Assembly (NCBI RefSeq): GCF_000469325.1
Contig: NZ_KI271582.1
Location: 212,688 to 245,445, forward strand
Reading direction: 5' to 3'
From: Schleiferilactobacillus shenzhenensis LY-73
GTDB taxonomy: Bacteria > Bacillota > Bacilli > Lactobacillales > Lactobacillaceae
DNA length: 32,758 nucleotides
A program made the translations under genes and the position numbers. The notes beneath the pieces were generated by a model. The model did not search any database and had not been told where the DNA came from. It worked only from the letters and a program-made list of their open reading frames with translations. Shown piece after piece: positions 8,450 through 16,004 of this stretch (position 1 is its first letter; every line of letters starts with the position of its first letter).

Positions 8450-11074
8450 ATGACCCGTATGGATCCAGAAAAATTAACCCAGGCGGTGCGGGATGCGTTG
8501 ACCCAAGCCCGCCAAACCGCCGTCGTGCGGCACCACCAGGAAGTGGATGTGCCCCACCTGTTCCTGGCTTTGACGCTGCCTGAGACCCTTGGGGCCACGC
8601 TGCTCCAAAAAGCCGGCGTCAACGCGGCCGCTTGGACGGCCGAGTTGAACAAGGAACTGGACGCAGAGCCTGTGGTGGGCGGCGTCAGTGATTACGGCAG
8701 CGTCCTCAGCAGCAACCTCAATAATTTATTGACCCAAGCGGATCAGCTGCGCCAACAGTACCAGGATGATTTCCTGTCCAGCGAGCTGGTCTTTTTGGCG
8801 TTGTATTCTTTACAGTATCACCCACTGACCCAATTTCTGACCGCCCAGGGAGCCGACGAGGCCAAGCTGAAGAAAATCATCGATGACCTGCGCGGCGGGC
8901 AGCATGTGCGCTCAGCCAACGCAGAAGCCAATTACAAGTCATTGGAGAAATATGGGACCGACTTGGTCAAGGCGGCCCGGACCGGCAATCCGGACCCCGT
9001 GATCGGCCGGGACGACGAGATCCGCGACGTGATCCGTATCCTCTCCCGCAAGACGAAGAATAATCCGGTCCTCATCGGCGCCCCCGGGGTAGGGAAGACG
9101 GCCATTGTCGAGGGCCTGGCCCAGCGCATCGTCCGCGGCGACGTACCAGCGAACCTGAAGGATAAGACCATCGTTTCCCTGGATATGGGGGCTCTCATCG
9201 CCGGCGCCAAGTACCGCGGCGAATTCGAAGAACGCCTTAAGAGCGTCTTGAATGAAGTGAAGAAAAGTGCCGGCCAGATCATCCTGTTCATCGACGAGAT
9301 CCACACGATCGTTGGTGCCGGTCAAGCTGAGGGCAGCATGGACGCCGGCAACTTGCTCAAGCCCATGCTGGCCCGGGGCGAGCTGCACCTGATCGGCGCG
9401 ACGACCCTGGATGAGTACCGCCAGCGGATCGAGAAGGACAAGGCCCTGGAGCGCCGCTTCCAGCGGGTCTTGGTGCAGGAACCCAGTGTGGCTGAGACCA
9501 TCACTATCCTGCGCGGACTCAAAGAACGGTTTGAAATTTTCCACGGCGTGCGGATTCACGATGACGCCTTAGTCGCTGCGGCCCGATTATCCGACCGCTA
9601 CATTACCGACCGTTTTCTGCCGGATAAAGCCATCGACTTGGTGGACGAGGCGTCCGCCACGATCAACGTGGAAATGAATTCACGGCCCACAGCGCTGGAT
9701 GAGAATGAACGGACCATCATGCAGCTGGAAATCGAGCAGCAGGCGCTCAAGAGCGAGACCGATAAGGCGTCGGAGAAGCGCTTGGCCGCGGTGAACAGCC
9801 AGCTGTCCGACTTGCGGGAGACGAACCACACGTTGTCCGCCCAGTGGGATGCCGAGAAGCAGGCCATCAAGGCGGTCAACGATAAGAAGAGCGCCATTGA
9901 GAAAGCCCAGCATGACCTGGCGGCGGCCCAATCGCGGTATGATCTGGAAACAGCTGCCCGCTTGCAGCACGGGGACATCCCCAAGCTGCAGAAGGAGTTA
10001 GCCGATCTGGAAGCCCAGGAACACAGCGGCCACTGGCTGGTCCAAGAATCCGTGACCGCCAGCGAGATTGCTGCCGTGGTGGCGAATATGACTGGTATTC
10101 CCGTGGCCAAACTGGTGCAAAGCGACCGGGAGAAGCTGCTCCACTTGGCGGACCACCTGCACGAGCGGGTGGTGGGACAAGACGAGGCCGTCACTGCCGT
10201 GGCCGACGCTGTTTTGCGGTCCCGGGCCGGATTGCAAGACCCGAACCGGCCGCTGGGCTCGTTTCTCTTCCTTGGTCCCACCGGCGTCGGCAAGACCGAA
10301 CTGGCCAAGGCCTTAGCTGAGGACTTGTTCGATTCCGAGAAGCACATGGTGCGTATCGATATGAGCGAGTATATGGAGAAAGCTTCCGTGTCGCGCCTCG
10401 TCGGTGCTGCGCCAGGCTACGTCGGGTACGAAGAAGGCGGTCAGCTCACCGAGGCCGTCCGGCGCAACCCGTACACCATCGTGCTGCTGGACGAAATCGA
10501 GAAAGCCCACCCGGACGTGTTCAACATCCTCCTGCAAGTCTTGGATGACGGCCGCCTGACCGACAGCCAAGGGCGGACGGTGGATTTCAAGAACACGCTG
10601 ATCATCATGACCAGCAACTTGGGTTCAGAAGCCTTGCTCCAGGCACTGGACAACGGCGGTCAAATCACGCCGGCGACCCGGCAGGCCGTGAACCAAGTCG
10701 TCCAAGCCCATTTCAAGCCGGAATTTCTCAATCGGATCGACGATATTATCATGTTTGCGCCACTGAGTCAGGCGGCCATTCATACCATCGTTACCAAGCT
10801 GCTGGGTGAGCTGAACCAGCGCTTGGCTGATCAGGATCTGCACTTGGAAGCCACTCCGGCAGCCGTCGACTGGCTGGCCGCTAACGGCTACGAGCCCGCG
10901 TTCGGCGCTCGGCCGCTGCGCCGGTTGATTACCACAGCCGTGGAGACCCCCCTGGCCAAGGAGATCATCGCTGGTCATTTTGGGCCGGATAACACGGTGT
11001 TGGTCGATACGAATGGTCATGACGGGTTGTCGTTTCGGTTGAAAACACCGGTGAGTGCCGGAGAAAACAAGTAA
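8450..11074 (+). CDS. clpB: ATP-dependent chaperone ClpB
   Basis: ClpB is a hexameric disaggregase that threads aggregated polypeptides through its pore together with DnaK. The 874-residue protein has the Clp N domain (about 1-145), AAA+ domain 1 with Walker A GAPGVGKT (about 210-217) and Walker B ILFIDEIH, the long middle-domain coiled coil (about 410-540, rich in Glu, Lys, Ala and Gln), AAA+ domain 2 with [16 protein letters not shown] (from about 609) and [13 protein letters not shown], and the C-terminal D2-small domain ending GARPLRRLI. It lacks the IGF/IGL loop needed to dock ClpP, as expected for ClpB rather than ClpC/E. The start has GAAAGGA upstream. Confidence 0.97.
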   Translation: MTRMDPEKLTQAVRDALTQARQTAVVRHHQEVDVPHLFLALTLPETLGATLLQKAGVNAAAWTAELNKELDAEPVVGGVSDYGSVLSSNLNNLLTQADQLRQQYQDDFLSSELVFLALYSLQYHPLTQFLTAQGADEAKLKKIIDDLRGGQHVRSANAEANYKSLEKYGTDLVKAARTGNPDPVIGRDDEIRDVIRILSRKTKNNPVLIGAPGVGKTAIVEGLAQRIVRGDVPANLKDKTIVSLDMGALIAGAKYRGEFEERLKSVLNEVKKSAGQIILFIDEIHTIVGAGQAEGSMDAGNLLKPMLARGELHLIGATTLDEYRQRIEKDKALERRFQRVLVQEPSVAETITILRGLKERFEIFHGVRIHDDALVAAARLSDRYITDRFLPDKAIDLVDEASATINVEMNSRPTALDENERTIMQLEIEQQALKSETDKASEKRLAAVNSQLSDLRETNHTLSAQWDAEKQAIKAVNDKKSAIEKAQHDLAAAQSRYDLETAARLQHGDIPKLQKELADLEAQEHSGHWLVQESVTASEIAAVVANMTGIPVAKLVQSDREKLLHLADHLHERVVGQDEAVTAVADAVLRSRAGLQDPNRPLGSFLFLGPTGVGKTELAKALAEDLFDSEKHMVRIDMSEYMEKASVSRLVGAAPGYVGYEEGGQLTEAVRRNPYTIVLLDEIEKAHPDVFNILLQVLDDGRLTDSQGRTVDFKNTLIIMTSNLGSEALLQALDNGGQITPATRQAVNQVVQAHFKPEFLNRIDDIIMFAPLSQAAIHTIVTKLLGELNQRLADQDLHLEATPAAVDWLAANGYEPAFGARPLRRLITTAVETPLAKEIIAGHFGPDNTVLVDTNGHDGLSFRLKTPVSAGENK

Positions 11075-11150
11075 ATCATCATCCGCACGGAGACCTTCTT
11101 CTAGTCTGTTCTGTGCGAAGAACTGGAAACCGCGCTTGGACGTCAACGTT

Positions 11151-11222
11151 TGCTATCATTTTTGACAAGTGGCGTCGCGTCGGGCGATTGGAGTCCTGGA
11201 TCTGTGATCCGGGACTTTTTTT
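11151..11222 (+). terminator. Terminator after clpB, preceded by an extended -10
   Basis: AGTCCTGGATC (11192-11202) pairs with GATCCGGGACT (11206-11216) around a 3-base loop, one G-T pair included, and is followed by seven T residues. This is a strong rho-independent terminator about 120 bases past the clpB stop. Between the two is TGCTATCAT (11151-11159), an extended -10 that could start a very short RNA ending at the same terminator. Confidence 0.8.
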
Positions 11223-11227
11223 GCCTC

Positions 11228-11256
11228 TTTCACGATGGCAGTGTAAGCGCTATAAT
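11228..11256 (+). promoter_or_regulatory. Promoter of the ABC operon with cre-like site
   Basis: TTTCAC (11228-11233) and TATAAT (11251-11256) are spaced by 17 bases. The sequence TGTAAGCGCTATAA (11242-11255), overlapping the -10, matches the catabolite-responsive element consensus in its first ten positions and fails at the closing CA. CcpA repression is therefore possible but not established. Confidence 0.65.
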
Positions 11257-11307
11257 GACAGCAACCTTTCTTTGAACGCCGGGCAGAAAGGCTATTTGGG
11301 AGAATGA

Positions 11308-11352
11308 ATGCAGGACCGCACAGACTTGTACCAGCTAGATTGCATGAAATAG
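11308..11352 (+). CDS. Possible 14-residue leader peptide
   Basis: An ATG at 11308 with GGGAGA upstream opens a frame of 14 codons (MQDRTDLYQLDCMK) that ends in TAG, and the stop overlaps a strong AGGAGGAG at 11351-11358. No long gene starts at correct distance from that ribosome site: the next in-frame TTG (11363) gives only eight codons. It could be a translated leader ahead of the ABC operon or a chance frame in degraded DNA. No similarity to known leader peptides is recognised. Confidence 0.25.
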   Translation: MQDRTDLYQLDCMK

Positions 11353-11441
11353 GAGGAGAGACTTGGGCAAAGTCGGCACATTGTCTTGAAAGACGATGGC
11401 ACGGGCGGCCTGGTCAAAAGCCAAGGGTCTCGAAAGAGCGA

Positions 11442-12239
11442 ATGAAATATTGGTGTCGCAGGATCAAACAGCCCCATTATTTCTTAGGTATGTTTATTGG
11501 CATGATGATCATTACTGCCCATCTGACGTCAGTTATCTTGAATCGAGCCCCTCAGATCGATGGCATCACTTATTGGTTTACGCCATACACCCAATGGATC
11601 AGCTTCAACACCGATTCGTGGACCATCGGCTTTTTCCTCGCTATGCCAATACTAAGTGTGTTATCCACCAGCCAGATCCTCGGTGAAGATGTCCAAAGCG
11701 GCTTCTTGATGCACATTTTGAAGCGGGAAAGCCTGAAGAAATATTTGACGATCAATCTGTTGGGTAGTTTTACGGGCGGCGCGGTTACTGTTGTGGTGCC
11801 ATTGGCACTTGATTTTTTGGGGGTTTGGAGCTTTTTCCCCAGTATCACACCAGACCGGATTCTTAATGCCAACATGCCGCTGTTACCTGATTTCACCTAC
11901 TTTCATGGCTGGTATTACACCCATCCGTTTTGGCTGGTGGCATTCTACGTGGTATTAGCGGGTGCAATAGCGGGGTTGTACGCGCTCTTTTCTGCAGTTC
12001 TTGCACTATTTTTTGACAACCGGTTTGTTTCGCTCGGTACCGCCTTCATGGTCACGATGATATTAAACGTGTTTGCCACCATTGCACCGCGGTCCGTGTT
12101 TTCACCCGTACTAATCAGTATTGGCCTCAGCCCGCTGTATATTCCGCCACTGGTCGATACGGTGATTGGTTATGTTGCGGTTCTTGTCGGCCTGGTCGTG
12201 TTGGGTATCGGAGGAGGCATTCGGCGTGCAAGTATGTAA
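11442..12239 (+). CDS. ABC-2-type permease-like membrane protein (first of three)
   Basis: The 265-residue product has about six hydrophobic segments (near residues 14-32, 62-80, 107-125, 165-190, 197-215 and 235-258). A cytoplasmic motif LSTSQILGEDVQSGFLMHILKR follows the second; the pattern of a small-polar loop, an acidic residue, Gly and a conserved Arg before the next helix is typical of ABC-2-like permeases found in bacteriocin-immunity and unknown export systems. An upstream in-frame ATG (11304) would add 46 charged residues with no family character, so ATG 11442 is chosen, although its ribosome site (AAAGAG) is weak. Base composition is more AT-rich than neighbours. Substrate unknown. 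The next gene overlaps its end. Confidence 0.7.
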   Translation: MKYWCRRIKQPHYFLGMFIGMMIITAHLTSVILNRAPQIDGITYWFTPYTQWISFNTDSWTIGFFLAMPILSVLSTSQILGEDVQSGFLMHILKRESLKKYLTINLLGSFTGGAVTVVVPLALDFLGVWSFFPSITPDRILNANMPLLPDFTYFHGWYYTHPFWLVAFYVVLAGAIAGLYALFSAVLALFFDNRFVSLGTAFMVTMILNVFATIAPRSVFSPVLISIGLSPLYIPPLVDTVIGYVAVLVGLVVLGIGGGIRRASM

Positions 12240-12816
12240 GGTAATCAAAATGCGCAGAGCCGGGTGGAGGCGATGGCTGACACCAATGGTGATCCTGGCA
12301 TGGGCAATGATTGTGTACGCCGTCATGGCCGAGATGGTGGTTTCTCGGCACCAAGAAACTGGACTCATTCAGGTTTTGACACTCACCTTGCAAAGCGTGC
12401 ATAACCAGTTGTATTTCCTATTACCGACCCTGGGTATTGCGTGGCTGCTTGTTTTCCAACGACCCACTCACCATGAACTTTTCCTCCTGGTCAATAGTCA
12501 CCACCTGTCAAGATTTCTCGCAATCAATGTGTTGCAGATGCTGGGAATTATACTCATGGGGACCGTCATCAGTTGTGGGTTGGCGCTCATGACCAGGGGT
12601 AACCTTATCGTGATTGGTTCAATTAATTTGCCGCTTGAGGCCACGTTACTGACCTTGCATTTTGCGGGTGTTGCGCTGTACTTGGATGTACTTGCCGTCT
12701 TAACGATTATTTTTAATAAAGTAGCGGCGGCAGGTTTGGTGTTTACGGCTATTCTTGGAGATTACCTTGTCCTGCAAGGTCCTGCAAGCTTTTTCATGGT
12801 CATTTTTCTTGGCTAA
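12226..12816 (+). CDS. Permease-like membrane protein (second), frameshifted near its end
   Basis: A GTG at 12226 with GGAGG eight bases upstream (12213-12217) opens a frame that overlaps the first permease by 14 bases, a translational-coupling arrangement. The 196-residue product has about five to six hydrophobic segments and a basic N terminus (KMRRAGWRRW). It stops at TAA 12814-12816 directly after a run of five T (12803-12807). Removing one T lets the frame run on to TGA 12941-12943, adding a hydrophobic tail and creating an ATGA overlap with the next start. I infer that the intact gene spanned 12226-12943 and that the last 43 residues are lost. No specific function recognised beyond a permease subunit. 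Confidence 0.65.
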   Translation: MQVCKVIKMRRAGWRRWLTPMVILAWAMIVYAVMAEMVVSRHQETGLIQVLTLTLQSVHNQLYFLLPTLGIAWLLVFQRPTHHELFLLVNSHHLSRFLAINVLQMLGIILMGTVISCGLALMTRGNLIVIGSINLPLEATLLTLHFAGVALYLDVLAVLTIIFNKVAAAGLVFTAILGDYLVLQGPASFFMVIFLG

Positions 12817-12943
12817 TGGATTAGTGCTGACGAGCAACAATTACGGTCCTGGTATTTTCTTTGATTTTTGCTTGTATATTGCGTACGGTTGCATTCTGTA
12901 TTTTTGGCAACCTGCGTTGTTAAAGTGGCGGTCAATCCTATGA
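12808..12943 (+). pseudogene. Out-of-frame C-terminal tail of the second permease
   Basis: Read in the +1 frame relative to the upstream gene, this stretch encodes LANGLVLTSNNYGPG and then a hydrophobic helix (about 25 residues) ending KWRSIL. It has no start or ribosome site of its own. Its stop TGA overlaps the ATG of the third permease as ATGA, exactly the junction seen between the ATPase and last gene of the same operon, which argues that it is the displaced end of the preceding gene. Confidence 0.65.
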
Positions 12944-13587
12944 AGAGATTTCGGGCACTCCTTTACCGCAATACAATCCTTTACTGGCAATATGTGCGTG
13001 TGCGCTGGATTTTGATTTCGGCAGCAACGGTCGTCTTGCTTACCATGTATCGTTTACGTCAATATCAGATATCCACCGTATTTTTCGGCGTCGTGCAGCG
13101 ACCTGGTTCTTTTGATTTGCCCATGACTTGGTTGTTTATGGTTTTTTCACCGCTATTGGTGGTGGGAGGCAGTGTGCATTCTCTGGTCCACCACGACTAT
13201 CCGCCAGTCAGTACGACACCATTCTCAATATACTTAGGATCGATTATGGTGTTGGCTGGTTTGACTACTTTCGTGATGTGGACTGTCTGGGTACTGCTGA
13301 TTGGCAATTGGCATTCCGTACAATTCAGCTTGACGATACTAGTGATTCTGTGTGTACTGAATTGGGGGTACGGCATCGTTCAGATATTCGTCAGCCCCAT
13401 TTTGGCACAACTGATCTTCCTGGCCCTGTTACTCGCATGTATTGCATTTAACGACTTTCCATTCTTGTCTCAGTTGATGTTCAGCCGTTTTGCAGCAAGG
13501 GAATGGGTGACAACAGTCGGACAACTTGTCATCACTTGCGCTGGATTGCTTGTATTGGCCAGACAGACGTATCGCTTGGACTTTTGA
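12940..13587 (+). CDS. Permease-like membrane protein (third)
   Basis: A 215-residue membrane protein with a basic N terminus (MKRFRALLYRN) and about six hydrophobic segments. The first two are separated by a loop with a FDLPMTWLFMVFSPLLVVGGSVHSLVHHDY stretch that mirrors the placement of the cytoplasmic loop in ABC-2 permeases. The start ATG 12940 overlaps the displaced tail of the preceding gene; longer in-frame starts lie inside that gene and have no ribosome site. It is probably the third membrane subunit serving the ATPase encoded 20 bases downstream. No family name can be given with confidence. AT-rich relative to the core genes. Confidence 0.65.
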   Translation: MKRFRALLYRNTILYWQYVRVRWILISAATVVLLTMYRLRQYQISTVFFGVVQRPGSFDLPMTWLFMVFSPLLVVGGSVHSLVHHDYPPVSTTPFSIYLGSIMVLAGLTTFVMWTVWVLLIGNWHSVQFSLTILVILCVLNWGYGIVQIFVSPILAQLIFLALLLACIAFNDFPFLSQLMFSRFAAREWVTTVGQLVITCAGLLVLARQTYRLDF

Positions 13588-13607
13588 CGTAGGAATGGAG
13601 GGAAGAC

Positions 13608-14255
13608 ATGGCAAAAGAAGTTATTTCTCTGGAAAACGTGTCTAAACGTTTTCGCCGGAAGGCTGCATTGACGGACATTACACTGCACATCTTTGAAAAT
13701 CACGTTTACGGTTTTAGCGGACCCAATGGATCGGGCAAGACGCTCACTTTCAAGACCATTCTGGGTTTTGCCAAAGCATCGCAGGGGAAGGTCATTGTCA
13801 ATGGTACGGTGGTTCGTCAAGATGACCTGTTTGCTCGGCAGATCGGTTTTGCAATCCCGGAGTACGGGCTTTTACCAAGTAAAAGCGGCCAAGAGAACCT
13901 TAAACTGTTGGCCATTCTCTCGCAAAGCAGTGAATCTGAAGTCTTCAATCTGCTGACCTATGTGGGCTTGAACCCAACGGATCCCCAAAAAATTAAAGAT
14001 TACTCTTTGGGCATGAGACAGCGACTGTTAATTGCAGCGGCTTTAGTAGGCGACAACCCCATCTTGATTTTTGACGAGCCCACGAACGCTTTGGACGAAG
14101 CAGGGCAGTTGTTCATGGTTAAACTTATCAATGATCTCAAGGCAAGGGGGAAAACGATCCTGGTTTCCAGCCATGATGCTTCTTTTTTGAAGCAGGTCAG
14201 CGATCACATTTTCTACTTTAGTGAAGGCCGGCTAGTTCGTGAGGAAAAGCAATGA
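13608..14255 (+). CDS. ABC transporter ATP-binding protein
   Basis: This 215-residue nucleotide-binding domain powers the membrane proteins encoded just before it. Visible motifs are Walker A GPNGSGKT (38-45), a Q-loop region IGFAIPEYGLLP in which the usual Gln is replaced, the signature YSLGMRQRLLIAAAL (the LSGGQ equivalent, as in bacitracin- and lantibiotic-export ATPases), Walker B ILIFDEPTNALD, and the switch His in SSHD. It is at the short end for the family and has no C-terminal extension. A strong GGAGGG precedes the ATG. It overlaps the last gene by four bases (ATGA), consistent with one coupled operon. Confidence 0.92.
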   Translation: MAKEVISLENVSKRFRRKAALTDITLHIFENHVYGFSGPNGSGKTLTFKTILGFAKASQGKVIVNGTVVRQDDLFARQIGFAIPEYGLLPSKSGQENLKLLAILSQSSESEVFNLLTYVGLNPTDPQKIKDYSLGMRQRLLIAAALVGDNPILIFDEPTNALDEAGQLFMVKLINDLKARGKTILVSSHDASFLKQVSDHIFYFSEGRLVREEKQ

Positions 14256-14716
14256 AACATAAATTGGCGATTGGTATCATATTGCTTGCTTCGGTCCTCA
14301 TAGTCTTGCTGGGCTGGCACAAAGCCACCGTGGAACGCCTATATCAGGACTTTGAAATTCAACAGGTGTTGGTCACTGCCAAGGATGAGTCAATTCCGAT
14401 TTCCAGTAATCTTTCCATGACGCTGATTCGGCAAGGGGTTCAGCACCGGAATCAATATACGGCAGTTGTGCTGATTCATGCTAAGAGACGGGGTGCGTTA
14501 TCGATTTCTCAGTGGTACTTGGACGAGGGGAGTAATCGTCAGCCCAATCAATTCCTGGAGGCTGAAATCAACGGCAAAAAAGGAAAAGTGGTGAATGCCG
14601 GTGACAATCAGGTCATTGTCCGCGCGGTAGCTGATCCCACCAAACACGTTTATCGTTTGGCCGTGGTCGTTCATTACCACCCGAGTAAATACCGCATCGT
14701 CACCTTTACACGATGA
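14252..14716 (+). CDS. Membrane-anchored extracellular protein of the ABC operon
   Basis: The 154-residue product has one N-terminal hydrophobic segment (about residues 5-21) behind MKHK, so it is probably anchored with its C-terminal 130 residues outside. There is no lipobox Cys. The exported part is rich in beta-type patterns (VLIHAKRRGALSISQWYLD, VIVRAVADPTKHVYRLAVVVHYH) and could be a small beta-sandwich. Its start overlaps the ATPase stop as ATGA. I do not recognise the family. By analogy with lantibiotic immunity loci, where an ABC transporter is paired with a surface-anchored binding protein, a substrate-binding or immunity role is a guess only. Confidence 0.75.
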   Translation: MKHKLAIGIILLASVLIVLLGWHKATVERLYQDFEIQQVLVTAKDESIPISSNLSMTLIRQGVQHRNQYTAVVLIHAKRRGALSISQWYLDEGSNRQPNQFLEAEINGKKGKVVNAGDNQVIVRAVADPTKHVYRLAVVVHYHPSKYRIVTFTR

Positions 14717-14883
14717 CTGCCGATTCCAAATCAAAAGATGGACGCGATGTCCCGAGTCCCTGGTATCAGGAAAGAACAACATTACAGTGCCCCCTTGTTT
14801 CTGCGGGTGAAAGATAGTATTATGTTTTGAGTGAGCTGTCAATGTCTTTTCCTTGACAGCAGATCGGGCCGCTTGCGGACCGG
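14717..14883. repeat. Gap with an 8-bp inverted repeat
   Basis: No gene is visible between the ABC operon and rpmF. GCTGTCAA (14835-14842) is perfectly inverted as TTGACAGC (14853-14860) around a 10-base spacer, without a U-tract, and a smaller hairpin CCGCTTGCGG follows near 14869-14878. The repeat contains a consensus -35 TTGACA (14853-14858), but the nearest -10 is 28 bases away. No good terminator for the ABC operon is seen. Confidence 0.45.
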
Positions 14884-14892
14884 TGCTTTAAT
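14884..14892 (+). promoter_or_regulatory. Candidate promoter of rpmF (extended -10)
   Basis: TGC followed by TTTAAT (14887-14892) fits an extended -10; no -35 with correct spacing stands out. It would give a short leader before AAAGGAG (14917-14923). Confidence 0.4.
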
Positions 14893-14931
14893 ACGTTGAA
14901 TCACTTAATCCACGGTAAAGGAGTTTTGAAA

Positions 14932-15162
14932 ATGGCAGTTCCTGCACGGAGAACTTCGAAAACGAAGAAGCGCATGCGTCGCGGTCACATCAAATTGACT
15001 GTGCCGAACATGCATTTTGATGCCGCCACCGGTGAATACCGTCTGAGCCACCACGTTTCCCCTAAAGGTTTTTACAAGGGTGAACAAGTGGTCAAGAAGG
15101 CGGAAGCAGCCAGCGAAGCTGGCAGCGACACTTCTGGTTCTGATACCAGCGCCAGTGCATAA
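14932..15162 (+). CDS. rpmF: 50S ribosomal protein L32, zinc-free form
   Basis: The 76-residue protein starts with the diagnostic L32 sequence [19 protein letters not shown], followed by a [27 protein letters not shown] core. In zinc-binding L32 this core holds four Cys; here none is present, so this is a C-minus form that needs no zinc. The last 20 residues are an acidic Ser/Ala/Asp/Gly tail beyond the usual length. An upstream in-frame ATG (14896) precedes the ribosome site AAAGGAG, so ATG 14932 is used. It is monocistronic with its own terminator. Confidence 0.95.
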   Translation: MAVPARRTSKTKKRMRRGHIKLTVPNMHFDAATGEYRLSHHVSPKGFYKGEQVVKKAEAASEAGSDTSGSDTSASA

Positions 15163-15182
15163 TGATGCATTAGCATGAGGAA

Positions 15183-15230
15183 AGAGTCCAAGCTTTGGCC
15201 GTGCAACCGGCTGAAGGGGGCTCTTTTTTT
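15183..15230 (+). terminator. Terminator after rpmF
   Basis: AGAGTCC (15183-15189) pairs with GGGCTCT (15218-15224), with inner AGC/GCT pairing, followed by a run of seven T ending at 15230. A palindromic repeat begins four bases after the run. Confidence 0.8.
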
Positions 15231-15233
15231 ACA

Positions 15234-15372
15234 GAGGGCGGAGCCCGTTTCGGCGCAACAGGCGACTTGGCCCGACGCATCGCTTCTGCCGCCTGCGGCC
15301 CGTTGCCACAAGACATCAAGCCCGCACGCTGATTTTGTCTTATACTGTGTGTTCGCTGGCGGCCGGAGCCTC
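15234..15372 (+). repeat. Palindromic intergenic repeat, GGA/GGA-loop family
   Basis: The left end GAGGGC-GGA-GCC (15234-15245) faces GGC-c-GGA-GCCTC (15361-15372). The helices on both sides of the GGA pair, leaving GGA opposite GGA. Inside, GCAAC-a-GGC pairs with GCC-c-GTTGC (around 15256-15306). The first bases after the T-run, CAGAGGGCGGAGCC, are also found after the T-run of the yjzD terminator on the other strand (around 19873-19886). It fills most of the gap between rpmF and the DUF1836 gene. Confidence 0.6.
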
Positions 15373-15411
15373 AAGCACAGGGCATCGTCCTCCGGTGCAC
15401 ATCCCGCGTCA

Positions 15412-15420
15412 TGCTACAAT
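15412..15420 (+). promoter_or_regulatory. Promoter of the DUF1836 operon (extended -10)
   Basis: TGC-TACAAT with no clear -35. The same TGCTACAAT serves the minus-strand yjzD gene (20150-20158). A further TATACT at 15341-15346 inside the repeat is a less likely alternative. Confidence 0.5.
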
Positions 15421-15458
15421 GGATGGTGTTATCAATATTCGGAAGGTAGGCGTTTTTC

Positions 15459-16004
15459 ATGGCCCAAAATAAAGTCACTGGTTACGTCACCGCTTTGCAG
15501 CAGCTGGCGCTTCCGCGGTGGGCGGATCTGCCCGCGTTTCCGCTTTACGCAGAGCAGGCGGCCGATGTCGTGAACCAGGCCTTCGCACCGTTCGCGTTCG
15601 CCCCCGTGACGACTTCGGACATTATGTACTGGGTAAAGCAAAAAATCGTCCCCGAGGCAGGGAAAAAGAAGTTCGACCGCAACGGGATCGGCCACATTAT
15701 TGTGACTGCCTTTTTCTCAGAGGTGTATCCTTTGGCCGATGTGAAAACGGGTATTGGGCTGGTTTCTGCTGATCATCTGCCCCAGGCGTACGACTTCTTC
15801 GTGCTCACCACCCTGAATATGGTCCACCGCTATGCGACTAACTTTCAACAGGATGTCGTGATTCCCGGACAGACAGCAGCAGCGGTGAGTGCGATGGCCG
15901 TGCCGACCGCGCAGTTGGCGATCAACAGTGTCGTCCAGAAGGCGATCGTGCACCACGCCCTAGATGATTTGCGCAGCAATCCGGAAAGCCAGGGTCAAGT
16001 ATGA
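15459..16004 (+). CDS. DUF1836 domain protein
   Basis: This 181-residue protein matches the DUF1836 family of Firmicutes. The core, about residues 45-110, contains TTSDIMYWVKQKIVPEAGKKKFDRNGI, which resembles a MerR-like winged-helix start with a wing Lys cluster, followed by the helical IIVTAFFSEVYPLADVKTGI. A DNA-binding role is often suggested for the family but is unproved. The start has GGAAGG upstream at 15441-15446. Its stop overlaps the next start (ATGA at 16001-16004), so it is translated together with the 5'-nucleotidase gene. Confidence 0.85.
   Translation: MAQNKVTGYVTALQQLALPRWADLPAFPLYAEQAADVVNQAFAPFAFAPVTTSDIMYWVKQKIVPEAGKKKFDRNGIGHIIVTAFFSEVYPLADVKTGIGLVSADHLPQAYDFFVLTTLNMVHRYATNFQQDVVIPGQTAAAVSAMAVPTAQLAINSVVQKAIVHHALDDLRSNPESQGQV

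Noticed and set aside
11396-11686. 96-codon plus-strand frame overlapping the first permease
   Set aside because: It has no ribosome site and no recognisable content, and it overlaps the permease frame, which shows clear membrane-segment structure.
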